Shown here: in pieces, positions 48,401 to 58,600 of the stretch
Position numbering within the stretch: position 1 is the stretch's first letter
Layout of the letters: every line of letters begins with the position of its first letter
From: Woronichinia naegeliana WA131
GTDB lineage: Bacteria > Cyanobacteriota > Cyanobacteriia > Cyanobacteriales > Microcystaceae
Assembly: GCA_025370055.1 (NCBI GenBank)
Contig: CP073041.1
Span: 4,744,272-4,808,271 of the forward strand
Length of the DNA stretch: 64,000 bases
Reading direction: 5' to 3'
Notes under the pieces: model-generated
Database searches by the model: none
Told to the model about the DNA's origin: nothing
The model's input: the letters and a program-made list of their open reading frames with translations, nothing else
Position numbers and translations under genes: made by a program

Positions 48401-49693
48401 ATCGAAAAAATTCAAGATTGGCATATACCTACATATTGTCACGGGCCTTTTTTACGCTTTTTACAGATTGACTTTAAAGAAGGATTAGAATTAATTGCTC
48501 GCCTTGTAAACTTTGCAACCGATAGGTGGTTATTTGATGCTATTTTAGGTGCAAATGAGTATGCTTCACAATCTCAAAGAGAATTTGATAACGCTATATC
48601 CCATTTCATTAAAAAAGATTGTTGTTATCCACAGCCCCTAAGTATTGTAGTTAATCAGTGTAAATATGAGTTTATCGGTGATTCTAGGGTATATGGATGG
48701 TCATCTGGATTGGGAACAATTCCCCCTGATGAAGTTGTTGTTGCTCTAATGGCTCTTGAGCAATATTTTTATCTTCGCATCGAACGAGAAGAAAACATTG
48801 ATGAAGAGATAACTCTTGTTTTAAAAAAAGTGAAAAGTACCGCAATTTTAGGACTTTTGTGTAATGTCGGAAAACGATTACCGATGCTTTTTGAGGGGCC
48901 TCTCAAACCTCTTCTTGGTATTCCTGAACTTTATTTTTGGGATATTGAAGTGATCATAGGTAGGCGTAATCATTTAATGATTGGCTCTTTTTTTGAAAGT
49001 AAAATTATTATCGAGTTATCACACAAATTTAATCAGTTAGAACATCGAAAAAAGGATTTACGTCATCTGGCTTGTGAATTATTTTTAACTAGCTCTAATA
49101 TAAGAGATTTTTTTGAAGATATTAGACCTCAATGGGAACAAAGATTATCTATGAATGTCGAAAGTGAGTTGCGTGATTTTCTCAAACAACTGATTATCAC
49201 TTTTGACATAAATAATTTTGAAATTCAACAACATTCAAAATTTGGTCAAGTAATTGTTAATGTAGCCGCTCAAAAGTTAGAAGAAGAAGAAAAAGCAGAA
49301 GAAATACAAGCGGCCAAAATGAATATGCTAATTTCTGTATTTCCATATCGTTGCAGAGAAATACTCAAAAAAGATAAATGTTTAGAAACGGATGAATTAG
49401 AGCTATTGTGTCAAGAACTTCAACAAATCGAACTTATCTATATTCATAAAGATCAATATTTACAATACTCTGTTAATCAATTAGCTGCTTGTATTTTAGG
49501 TGGGATTTCTGTATTTATCAAGTTTCATCAAAGTTGGTTGGATACATACTCAGAGCGTAAGCAATGGTGCTTTAATTATATTAAAAATTTTATTTTTGAG
49601 CGGGAGCATCTCACTTATGCAATAAGTATTAATACTTATGGGCAGAAAAATAAGACTTTGAACTTTATCGAACTTTATCAAAAAAAGAAATGA
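45413..49693 (+). CDS. Nucleoside-phosphorylase / STAND NTPase giant protein, C-terminally truncated
   Basis: 1426 residues from ATG 45413. Residues 1-~345 form a PNP/UDP-phosphorylase (MTAN-like) domain: VDVLIVTALKQEFDALLEVT, AMCGICAGKRGDLFLGDVIV, and the signature IIALEMEGEAIGIV. Residues ~390-475 hold an NTPase: Walker A VGASGVGKSSLV and Walker B GLLVLDGLD. About 950 helical residues follow with no obvious repeat motif, presumably a sensor region. PNP domains fused to STAND/NACHT ATPases are known as NLR-like immune proteins, where the phosphorylase domain is the effector. The frame now ends ELYQKKK because an ISKra4 fragment follows. The natural C-terminus continues at about 50325. Confidence 0.85.
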   Translation: MSSENVDVLIVTALKQEFDALLEVTGGEAEWEKITDERNFSQYYVRNFDSEQGFSFRIAAMWANQMGTTSAAVLATRLTEQLKARCIAMCGICAGKRGDLFLGDVIVADRIFRYDEGKLKKQGENEIFQPDITTFNLNPNWKRAVEEIQNKWQPSFISERPLSIDYQSKWLLRALYDCKQNQKLSIENYPGLQEYCHKRKEAIKKLRQEGWMNLSGFSLTSEGQEKIEEELFCDKSFPEKDPAFNIHLGVVGTGNKVIQNSSIWEQISTSGERKIIALEMEGEAIGIVSAIQEVDYMIFVKGVCDYADEFKDDSFHHFSAKASAAFLIDFLKSYLPKQEPAKNSLKADQIKLQKKSQQVIEQVSNKIGGEVYLLRTNQLEKLEKNTVDNTVTIIVGASGVGKSSLVRDYAETQIQKDETVLWFDSRSFEKIDFAAFESDLQLANSLDKVVQSLSTKKGLLVLDGLDRLYNTDSFKLLSTFLRLFDFHQEQPQWRLLITCQNQDLSRLSEKLIHTLPRISFNEFICKPLLIKDLEPLWSSFPKASRLKYQTQLQDILGNLKILDLVATRLNLDDDIQVDQWVGESSVIEWFWNSYIKNTEQGISKSCLVQKVAEYQADNLKQRFPLLQTEQSQLTIIEGLIKDKIFNQTQDNSIVFQHDLYGDWFRLQLLISHSDNLASYLKDRLVSPMWHRAVRLYGQYLLENCRDVEKWTNTLDNLKNNDILLAQNLLLESPIFAADPFPLLVLIYQSLIANEGQLLKRLLAQFLISATLPDQQMLEISRSLGHNETEASANFRIPYWPLWLPILRFINDYRDELINIAPIEICQVVHLWLEHIPQNSIFRSEVAEIGLMLGKKALLAKDNYKSVFHKNRKDFYRVALMGAREFPEQISDFALRASERIARANTPEEDEELKYIPDKRFFPLSFDPTEPLPEPWPDGPKRRVDDDFRHVVLELQTILPLIQVDPSVAREVILAVLISVRRRLKKYLIRTYEVQFDIEKIQDWHIPTYCHGPFLRFLQIDFKEGLELIARLVNFATDRWLFDAILGANEYASQSQREFDNAISHFIKKDCCYPQPLSIVVNQCKYEFIGDSRVYGWSSGLGTIPPDEVVVALMALEQYFYLRIEREENIDEEITLVLKKVKSTAILGLLCNVGKRLPMLFEGPLKPLLGIPELYFWDIEVIIGRRNHLMIGSFFESKIIIELSHKFNQLEHRKKDLRHLACELFLTSSNIRDFFEDIRPQWEQRLSMNVESELRDFLKQLIITFDINNFEIQQHSKFGQVIVNVAAQKLEEEEKAEEIQAAKMNMLISVFPYRCREILKKDKCLETDELELLCQELQQIELIYIHKDQYLQYSVNQLAACILGGISVFIKFHQSWLDTYSERKQWCFNYIKNFIFEREHLTYAISINTYGQKNKTLNFIELYQKKK

Positions 49694-50325
49694 GAGTATA
49701 ATAGTCGAGACCCACTTTCCAAAATCTATCCCAATTGAGGAACAATCTCATGTTATCAGTGTTATCAGAAAATGAAAAAAGGATTCAAGAGTTATGTCAA
49801 GAGTTGGGAGAATGTCTCTATCAACAATCTCAAGTTAAAACATTTAATAATTTGGGAGAAATAGAGGAGACTGTCAGAGACTTAATGATTCAGTATGTCA
49901 ACCCAGAAATAGGTATTTTTTTGTCAAAACAAGTACCGAGGAAACCACAGGTCGGATACGAACAGTAAAAAGTATTTTGGGGGAATTGCCCATTACAGAA
50001 AAACAAGCGAAGAAATTAGAACTAAAGCCTCGAACTCAGATGAGTCCAATGTTAGAGAAGAACTGTTTGCTACTGAGTGGCGATGAGTCTTATGAAAAAG
50101 CAGCTAAGAAAATCCAATCATTGACGGGAATTGCTGTTTCTCACAGTACGCAACAACGCCTTGTACATCGCTATCATTTTGAAGAATTACCCTCTAACAC
50201 AGAAGTCGAAGAAATTAGCATAGATGGTGGGAAGGTACGACTCAGAACTCCCAAGGGAGAACCCTTAATTTGGCGTGATTATAAAGGAGTCAGTTTTCAT
50301 CAATTGGGGGTAGCTGCCTTTTTTT
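49692..50325 (+). pseudogene. ISKra4-type transposase fragment inside the STAND gene
   Basis: From ATG 49750: MLSVLSENEKRIQELCQELG, then IEETVRDLMIQYVNPEIGIF. A frame change in the seven-T run at 49916-49922 leads to VKTSTEETTGRIRTVKSILG and LSGDESYEKAAKKIQSLTGI, ending at the first catalytic Asp region ISIDGGKVRLRTPKGEPLIW and QLGVAAFF. The remaining two thirds of the transposase and the right tip are absent. It is a different lineage from IS-C. Confidence 0.82.
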
Positions 50326-51674
50326 TTGAGCCGCCATCATCGGAACAATTTGATGTGCCTGAATCAATAGGGGATACTCATTGGGATTGTTTTCTTGCAG
50401 AAACACTTCCTTTAATATGGCGTGAGAATATCAACGATAAAAATATTCGTGAGCTTATTGCAAGCATGGTTTTTACTTACCATTATAATGCAGTGGATAT
50501 TTTCTTCTGCCGTTGTAGTGAGTTCCGCGCTCTTGCTGGCAAAGATTTCACTCGATTACGCCGACTTTTATTTGAATGGGCTTTTGTGAGAAATCGTATT
50601 ATATCTGTTGAACAAATTCAAGACTTAACCGATCAAAAAGTAATTGATAAATTTTTTGAGGATTTGAATCAATGGATAGAAAAGCAAATTAAAGCATTTG
50701 TTGATAAAAAAATAGAACCTATTATCAAAAGTTGGCCATTAATGGATCAACCCCAAAGTTTTCGTGCTATTGATAAAGTATTACCTCAGTGGAGACAGCA
50801 ATATTTTTTAGATTTTTCACTTATAGAAGCAGGTCACAGTTGGTTTCCTAATTTAGATAAAACAGTTAGTGACGAAGAACGTCGTGACATAATATCTTTC
50901 TGGCAAGAAGCATTAGCTTACATAATCAAACCTATTTCAGAACCACGAGAAAAAAATCAATTATATAGGGAAAATTTTGTTCCACATGGTTACGAAGTAT
51001 GGGTATTAGAAAATATTGCTAAAATCATACAATATATGGATTTAAGTGAATGTCCTCGAAAACTATGGCAACCTATCTTAAATCTTCCTGAAGAAGCTCA
51101 TTATTGGCCTGAGTATTTTCTTCGAGGCTTCCACCGTTATGGACTTCAACAAAATCCAATCTGTCCTTCTTATATACCAGTTCTTAGGTCGATTATTGAC
51201 TATTTATTACCTTCAAATCGTAAAAATTTTACTAAATGGTCATACCATGATGATGTTTGGAGCGGACTTATCGGTTTAGATCAAGTCTCTATCCATTATT
51301 GGGAAGAACACAACACTTATCTCGTTCAAGAAATACAAGATTTAATTGAATATTGGTTTAAAAATGTTCCAGTCTATAGTCAGCAAGTAGATCGTTTTGC
51401 TCGATGGTTAAAGACAGCCGCAGCACAACCAATTCGCCTACAAGGTATAGTTTGGGTTGAACAAGTTATAAATCAGCAAAACAATAATCATCTTCTTAAG
51501 GAAGAATCCGTAATGGATTCTATTGCTTCTTTGCTAAATGTTGCATGGAATAATGATCAAAAACAACTCCGTCAAAAAGACTTATTTTTTGATGCGTTTA
51601 AATCCTTGTTGTATCTTCTTTCCGAAAGACAAAATAAAGTTGCAATCGAACTATCAAGGCTTTTAACAAGTTAA
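49977..51674 (+). CDS. Chimeric frame: transposase piece fused to C-terminus of STAND protein
   Basis: An open frame of 565 codons. The first ~115 are ISKra4 transposase sequence. From FEPPSSEQFDVPESIGDTHW (about 50325) to the stop at 51674 it is non-transposon sequence of ~450 residues rich in Trp and aromatic helices (HYWPEYFLRGFHRYGLQQNP, YFLDFSLIEAGHSWFPNLDK). This continues the style of the upstream giant protein. The junction lies between an A run at 49680 and a T run at 50319-50327. The original protein was therefore probably about 1870 residues. Whether the fused frame is translated is unknown. Confidence 0.7.
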   Translation: MGELPITEKQAKKLELKPRTQMSPMLEKNCLLLSGDESYEKAAKKIQSLTGIAVSHSTQQRLVHRYHFEELPSNTEVEEISIDGGKVRLRTPKGEPLIWRDYKGVSFHQLGVAAFFFEPPSSEQFDVPESIGDTHWDCFLAETLPLIWRENINDKNIRELIASMVFTYHYNAVDIFFCRCSEFRALAGKDFTRLRRLLFEWAFVRNRIISVEQIQDLTDQKVIDKFFEDLNQWIEKQIKAFVDKKIEPIIKSWPLMDQPQSFRAIDKVLPQWRQQYFLDFSLIEAGHSWFPNLDKTVSDEERRDIISFWQEALAYIIKPISEPREKNQLYRENFVPHGYEVWVLENIAKIIQYMDLSECPRKLWQPILNLPEEAHYWPEYFLRGFHRYGLQQNPICPSYIPVLRSIIDYLLPSNRKNFTKWSYHDDVWSGLIGLDQVSIHYWEEHNTYLVQEIQDLIEYWFKNVPVYSQQVDRFARWLKTAAAQPIRLQGIVWVEQVINQQNNNHLLKEESVMDSIASLLNVAWNNDQKQLRQKDLFFDAFKSLLYLLSERQNKVAIELSRLLTS

Positions 51675-51924
51675 CTTCCTTTTTAATTTAAAAATGAATG
51701 TGATCACCTTTTTATTTTTAATAAAACCTAAAAGCCTCTCATATCAACAGATTAAATCCTATGTTGAAATAATTAATCACAAACCCCTTTGGCAAAAAAA
51801 TAAACCTCAGATTCGCTCAAAAAAGGTGATCGCGGCTTAAACCTGACATCAAAAATAACAGCGATCATTCAAAATCGTTACAATAATTCTTGTTATTAAA
51901 AACTTTTATTAGGAAGAACAAAAA
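51675..51924. other. Intergenic region with a duplicated DUF29 leader
   Basis: The last ~105 bases (51819-51924: AAAGGTGATCGCGGCTTAAA on) recur at 52399-52503 before the second DUF29 start, with about 80 percent identity by eye. This marks a tandem duplication of leader plus gene. Nothing else is recognised. Confidence 0.6.
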
Positions 51925-52389
51925 ATGCCGACAACCTCAACCCAAGACCAAACAATCTATGACCGTGATATTTTGCTATGGGTAGAAACCACCGTCGCTA
52001 AACTCAAAGCACGGGACTTTGAAAACCTAGATATAGACAACTTAATTGAGGAGGTAGAATCCTTGGGAATTTCGCAAAAAAAAGAACTTCTCAATCGCTT
52101 AACCACTCTATTAGAACACCTGCTAAAACGAATTTATGTTGATATTCCCTACGACTATAACGGTTGGGAAAGAACCATTCGCACCCAACGCAAAAAACTA
52201 GAAGTCTTACTCGTTCAAGTTCCTAGCCTTAAAAGCAAATGGGAAATTACCTTTGATCAAGCCTGGAAAATTACTCTCAAAACCGTCAAAGCCGAATATG
52301 CTCAAGTCAACTTTCCCGAATCCTGGCCCTTTACTTCAGACCTCGAAGCCATGCTTAATCATCAATTTTGGCAAGAAATTAATCCCTAA
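51925..52389 (+). CDS. DUF29 family protein
   Basis: 154 residues, ATG 51925. IYDRDILLWVETTVAKLKAR, DFENLDIDNLIEEVESLGIS and LLEHLLKRIYVDIPYDYNGW follow the DUF29 pattern seen in the gene at 4959. The biochemical function is unknown. A second copy started directly downstream (52504) and was destroyed by IS-H copy 3. Confidence 0.9.
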   Translation: MPTTSTQDQTIYDRDILLWVETTVAKLKARDFENLDIDNLIEEVESLGISQKKELLNRLTTLLEHLLKRIYVDIPYDYNGWERTIRTQRKKLEVLLVQVPSLKSKWEITFDQAWKITLKTVKAEYAQVNFPESWPFTSDLEAMLNHQFWQEINP

Positions 52390-52503
52390 AACACTTAGGA
52401 AAAAAGGCGATCTCGGCTTAAACCTGACAAAAATAACGGCAATTATTCAAAATAATTATAATAATTCTTGTTATTTAAAAACTTTCATTTGAGAGCATAA
52501 TCA

Positions 52504-52568
52504 ATGCCAACAACTTCAAACCAAGACCAAATAATCTATGACCATGATATTTTACTTTAGTTTAGAAA
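52504..52568 (+). pseudogene. Second DUF29 gene, first ~18 codons only
   Basis: ATG 52504, MPTTSNQDQIIYDHDILL, then TAG at 52558. It closely matches the start of the gene at 51925. The codons around the stop differ by small indels. IS-H copy 3 follows, and no DUF29 sequence is found beyond it at 55563. Confidence 0.75.
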
Positions 52569-53652
52569 CTGGACAGTGGGAAGTTCTCGAGCAGGGTAAG
52601 TGAGAAAAGAAAATCGGACATGCGATACCCAAGAGTGCCGTTATGTCCGAAACTGGCTGATATAGAAAATCGATAGCCAGTGCTATCTATCAATTATGCA
52701 ACTATGTCAGCGACTAGAGCAAATCCTAGAGAATCTCCGTCCCGCCTTTAGCCGAGAAGCAACGTACCAATGGTTTATCCTATTAGCCTGGGGAGTAGTG
52801 CTCAACAGCCAACCGAGCGCAATAACAAGCTATGTCAATGCCTTAGGGTTAACAGAGAGCTACTACCATCAGGCACTACATTGGTTTGAATCCAAGGCAT
52901 TTAACGTCAAAGGACTGACCTTGGGATGGTCGAAGTGGGTAAGTCAGCATGAAAATCTATATCGAATCAAGGAAAAACGAGTGTATGTGGGGGATGGAAT
53001 CAAAGTGGGGAAAGAAGGGCGCAAGATGCCAGGGGTAAAACGACTACACCAAGAATCCGGAAATGTGGCGAAGCCAGAATGGATAAGGGGGCATTACTTC
53101 AATGCCTTGAGTGTTTTGGTGGGAGCAGGAAAAGCCTGCTTTGCCTTGCCCTTAGTGTTGCGGCTAGACGATGGCATCAAGTCCAAAGCAACGGTAAAGG
53201 AAGGGAAAAAAGGCAGCAAAAAAGAGAAGACTACTCTAGTCACGAAAATGGGGGAGCTTTGCACTACCTACGCAGAGGCGGGAAGCTATGTGATTTTGGA
53301 TGCTTACTTCGCTTGTGGAGCAGTGCTCAAAAGTTTTCGCCAAAATGCCTTGCATCTCATCACCCGAGTGCGTTGCTCTACAGTGGCATATGCTCCCTTT
53401 TCTTCCGTTCCGACCTTGAGGGGGAAAGGACGACCACGGCTTTGGGGGAGTTCAATAAAACTAGAAAGCCTGTTTGCTCTTGTGGAGGATTTTCCCACCG
53501 CTAAAGTCTGGCTCTATGGTCAACAAGTCTCCGTTTCTTATCAGTGCTTTGAGTTCCACTGGGATAGTCCCCATCAGCTCGTTAAGTTTGTCCTCACCCA
53601 ATTGCCCAACGGACAAAGACTGATTCTGCTTTCTACTGACCTCTGTTTGACT

Positions 53653-55042
53653 GGGTGTGACCTTTAGTTGATGAAGGAAAAGAAAAGTGTTAACATGGGA
53701 TGAAAAGTGACAAAGAGGAAACAATGATGACAGCAAAACTAATTAATGTAGAGGGTTCAAAGATAAAAATAGAACTAACATTAGAACTCAGTCGTTCAAT
53801 GTTGGATACAGAAATAAATATTCAAAAAGGCTTAAACGAAGTAGGTTGCATCGCCAGCAAAGAAGCCTTGAAATATTTAGATACAGATGGTTCACCCTTA
53901 AAAATCGGTGAAGAAATCTGGAAGAGTAAGGGAGAGCAACCGAAAGAATATCAAACACCTTATGGTGAGGTTATAGTGAATCGTCATGTATATCAGCGTT
54001 CACCTTTGAGGAAAAACGTATTGCCCCTTAGAAAGAGAAGCAAGGATAATCATAACATCAACGCCATTATTGGCAAAACAGGTATCCTCAAAAATGTCAG
54101 GGATGGCAGGCAAAGAGGTGAAAAATGATTTATTAGAAAATCATGGTAGAAAAGTAGCGCTATCCTATATCCAAAGATTGAGTGAAGCAGTAGGAAGTGT
54201 GGTACAGGCAAAAGAAGAAGCGTGGAGTTATGCCCCGCCCAAGGAGGATAGCCAAATTGCAACAGTGGGAATAGGATTAGATGGAACCTGTATGCTGATG
54301 TGTGAGGATGGCTACCGTGAAGCAATGGTGGGAACCGTTTCCCTATACGATAGTGAAGGCGAACGTCAACCTACAATCTATCTAGGTGCGGCACCAGAGT
54401 ATGGAAAAAAGAGTTTTCTAGAAAGATTAGAAAGAGAAATTGAGCGAGCGAAAAACCGTTATCCAGAGGCAACATTGGTCGGGATAGCAGACGGGGCAGA
54501 ATCAAATTGGAAGTTTTTAGAAAAGCAAACGGAAGAACAGATATTAGATTTCTATCATGCCTCTGGTTACTTAGGTGCCTTGGCAGAAGCGTTGCATCCG
54601 AATACCGTGTCAAAACAAAAAGAATGGTTGACTGAAAATTGTCGAGAACTCAAGCATGAAAAAGGAAAAGCAGGAGAACTGCTAAATCTGATGAAAGAAG
54701 TCAAAGAAGAAAAAAGTCATTCTAAGAATCTTACCGAGAAACTACAAGCGGCGATTACTTATTACGAGAATCATCAGCATCAAATGGATTATGCTGAATA
54801 CTTAGAAAAAAAGTATCCGATTGGTTCAGGTGTTACGGAAGCAGCTTGTAAGACGTTGGTCAAACAACGATTATGTTGTTCAGGGATGCGATGGAAGGAA
54901 AAAGGAGCAGGAATTATTTTGAGCCTACGAGCTTTGGTATTGACCAAGGAACGATGGAGTCAATTTTGGGCAAAACTTGATCAATATGGGTTCCCTGTAG
55001 AACCCTGATTACAACAGCTTTTATCAACTAAAGGTCGCACCC
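53653..55042 (+). mobile_element. IS-C copy 6, complete, TSD GTTTGACT
   Basis: 1390 bp. GTTTGACT is duplicated at 53645-53652 and 55043-55050. The uninterrupted site can be read in IS-H copy 2 (near 23092). Confidence 0.96.
53700..55008 (+). CDS. ISKra4-type transposase, two overlapping frames
   Basis: First frame 53700-54128, second open to 55008. Variant YAEYLEKKYPIGSG (Leu for Ile) beside the catalytic Glu. Like copy 1, the leader reads ACATGGGATGAA rather than ACATGAGATGAA. Confidence 0.85.
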
Positions 55043-55633
55043 GTTTGACTGGACCTGAGATTATTGCCGCTTACGGTCTCCGATTTAAGATTGAAGTCAC
55101 TTTTCGTCAATTAATCCATCTTTTGGGCGGCTTTGCCTATCGTTTTTGGCTTAAGGCTCTTCCTACTTTACCGACCTGGCCTAGCAATCTTATCCTCCCT
55201 GACTATCCCCAAACTGTTCAGACTCAGATTTTAAACAAAGTAGAAGCCTTTGAGCGTTTTGTTAATCTTCATGTCATTGTTCTCGGCTTACTTCAAATTC
55301 TTTCCTTAGAGTTACCCCAGGGGATTTGGGCTAATTTCCCTCGCTGGTTTCGGACTCTACCCTCCCATGGCTATCCTAGTGAACGCATTGCTCAACTAGC
55401 CATCCAACATCAAGCCCCAATGATTTTTCCTCAAAGTCCACCTAGTCTGCTTTTGCCTAAATTCCTTGCCGCTAAACTTGACCCTTTTCCAAGTCCTGAT
55501 AGACTTACTTTGGCCGCATAGTCATTACCTTCTCTGCCATCCATAAACTTCCCACTGTCCAGTTAGAAATAAAGTTCACATTTTTGATAAAATTAAGATT
55601 CCAGGTAGTCCATAACTCTCAATTTTCCCAGCC

Positions 55634-58600
55634 GTGAACAATATTGAAGCCATCTCTCAATACCTCAATAAACTCCGTCAACTGACCCAACTTGATATTC
55701 AGTCCCAATGGTATTTAAGCTCAGAAATGAGTCTGACCAATCCGACCGAGGAAATTCTAGAAAATATTGCTCCTCTGAATGAAAATCATTATATTACTTG
55801 GGAAAAAGGTCATCAAGTTCAATGGTTAACCCAGAAAGTAACTATTCCTTTCCATTTAGCAGACTATCCTCTTGATGGTTTTAGCCTGAGATTATCCCTT
55901 GCCTGGTGGGCCGAAGATGCTCAAATTTATGTTAATAGTAAGCTGGCTCAAGCAGGGGATTTATTCGATTCTAGTACGCGAATTGTTCTGGCAGAATCGG
56001 CTCAACCAGGAGAGAGTTTTAACATTGTTTTGCGTCTAGTTAGCCCTGGCCATGATATAGGCGGTTTAATGCGATCGCGGCTAATCTATGAACGAGAATT
56101 TCCAGCTATTGATCCTGGCTTCGTTGCCGATGAACTGGCCGTCTTAGCTCAATATTGGCAAGCCTTTGAAGCAGAAAAATTAGAAAACTTATTAATAGCT
56201 TTAAATGGCATAAATTGGGAAAAAGTTGGTGATAGAAATTTATTTGATCAATCCTTAGCAAGATTACGACAAAACTTAAAACCCCTAGCCCAAAACATCA
56301 AAGAACGGGAATTTTACCTTCTAGGTCATGCCCATTTAGATATGGCTTGGCTTTGGCCATTGGCAGAAACCTGGGAAGTGGGAGTCAGAACCTTTCGTTC
56401 GGTGTTGAATTTACAACAGGAATTTTCAGATTTAACCTTCGGTCATACCAGTCCTATTTTATATGAATGGATTGAGCAATATCAACCTGAACTATTTAAA
56501 AAAATTCAAAAAGCTGTCAATGATCAACAATGGGAATTATTAGGTGGAATGTGGGTTGAACCGGATGTTAATTTAATTTCAGGAGAATCCTTAGTACGCC
56601 AATTACTCTACGGTCAAAGCTATTTTAAACAAAAGTTTAATCAAATCAGTAAAGTAGCTTGGCTACCCGATAGTTTTGGTTTTTGCTCTCAGTTACCGCA
56701 AATATTCAGTCAAGCTGGCATTGAGTATTTTGTGACCGGCAAACTACACTGGAATGATACAAATAAATTTCCCTATGGCGCGTTTTGGTGGCAATCTCCC
56801 GATCGCAGTCAATTAATGACCGTCTGTTCGCCGCCAAATGTAGCGGGGGTCATGGATACCAATCCCATAACCATGAGCAATTATAGTGTGCAATGGGAAC
56901 AACAGACCGGTTTAAAAGCTAGTTTTTGGCTACCAGGGGTCGGCGATCATGGTGGTGGCCCCACCCGCGATATGTTAATGGTGAAAAAACGCTGGCAAGC
57001 CTCTGAATTTTTCCCTAAAATTACTAGCTCAACCGCCTTTCATTACTTAGAAAAGATTAAACAGCAATTATTACAAAAGCCAGAATTAATTCCAGTTTGG
57101 CAGGATGATCTGTATTTAGAATTCCATCGAGGTTGTTATACCACCCACGCGGATCAAAAAACAGCCAATCGACGGTCTGAAAACCAACTTTATGAAGCAG
57201 AACTATGGTCAAGTTTGGCAACCTTAAGCAGTGGGTTAGATTATCCTCAAGCCTTATTAGCATCAACTTGGAAAAAAGTTTTATTAAATCAATTTCATGA
57301 TATTTTACCCGGTACTTCTATTCCCGAAGTTTTTGTCACAGCAAATCAAGATTGGCAACTCGTTCAAGCAACAACGGAGCAAATTATCAACCAGGCACTC
57401 AAGGCGATCGCTGCCCAAATTCACTATCCAAATCCACCTCAAATTAATGCCCAACCCCTGGTTATCTTTAATGGTTTGAACTGGCAACGCTCCGACCTGG
57501 TGAGAGTTAAGGTTGATTCCCCTAATTGGCAAGTCTGTGATCTGGATGGCCAAACTGTTATCACCCAACTCACCACCGACAATGAATTACTGTTTTTAGC
57601 GGAAAATATACCGGCGATCGGCTATCAACTTTACTGGCTCTGTCCTCAGCAAGGCGAGTTATCTTCCCCTCTTATTGAAAATCAGCCAATTTTAGAAAAT
57701 ACCTATGTGCGAGTTACCCTTGATCCAGAAACAGGAGATATCCAGAGTCTATGGAATAAGGTTCAGCAACGAGAAATTTTAGGCGGTAATGGTAATCAAT
57801 TACAATTTTTTGCTGATCAAGGTCAGTATTGGGATGCTTGGAATATTGATCCTCATTATGCTAACTATCCTTTATCCCCTACCATCTTAGAATCCATAGA
57901 AATATTAGAAACAGGGCCAATTCGTTGGCGTATTCGAGTCATTAAACAGTTTCAATCTTCCCAATTTTGCCAAGATTATCTACTCGAAATTCATTCACCA
58001 ATTCTTAAGATCAAAACTCAGGTGAATTGGCTGGAAAGTCAAGTCTTAGTTAAAGCTGCTTTTCCCCTAAATCTTACCAGTGAAACCATTACCTATGAAG
58101 TTCCCTGTGCTGTTATTGAACGCCCAACTTGTCCTCAAACGGCAGCCGAAAAAGCGAAGTGGGAAGTGTCTGCACTCCATTGGGGAGATTTAAGCGATCG
58201 CCATCAAAATTATGGTGTTAGTTTGCTCAATGATTGTAAGTATGGTTATGATGGTCAGCCGAGTCAATTGCGTTTAACTTTATTACGCAGTCCCAATTGG
58301 CCTGATCCAAACTGCGATCGCGGAGAACACCATTTTACCTACGCTCTTTATCCCCATCTTGGTGACTGGAAAACGGCCCAAACTGTCCGTCAAGGCTATC
58401 AATTAAATCGTCCTTTGCGGGTGTATTTCCCCACCGTTATCAAGAAAATTAGCAAGGGAAATCTATCTTCTCGTCAAAGTTTATTAACCCTAGCAGCCGA
58501 CAATCTTTGCTTAATGGCTTTCAAACGTCAGGAAAATGATCCCCAGGCTTGGATATTACGTCTTTATGAATATCAAGGACAAAGTGCAACTTTCTCCTTA

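Larger units (their letters stand above)
52696..55521 (+). pseudogene. IS-H transposase interrupted by IS-C copy 6
   Basis: The N-terminal ~319 codons run from ATG 52696 to 53652 (ending LLSTDLCLT), and the frame resumes at 55051 (GPEIIAAYGLRFKIEV) to 55521. Without IS-C it would encode a complete ~475-residue protein nearly identical to IS-H copy 1. The break separates the first two candidate catalytic Asp residues from the Glu. Confidence 0.92.
52569..55562 (+). mobile_element. IS-H copy 3, split by IS-C copy 6
   Basis: Both CTGGACAG tips present. Flanks TTAGAAA (52562-52568 and 55563-55569) give a 7-bp duplication. Subtracting IS-C copy 6 and its 8-bp duplication leaves 1596 bp, close to the 1598 bp of copy 2. 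Confidence 0.92.
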
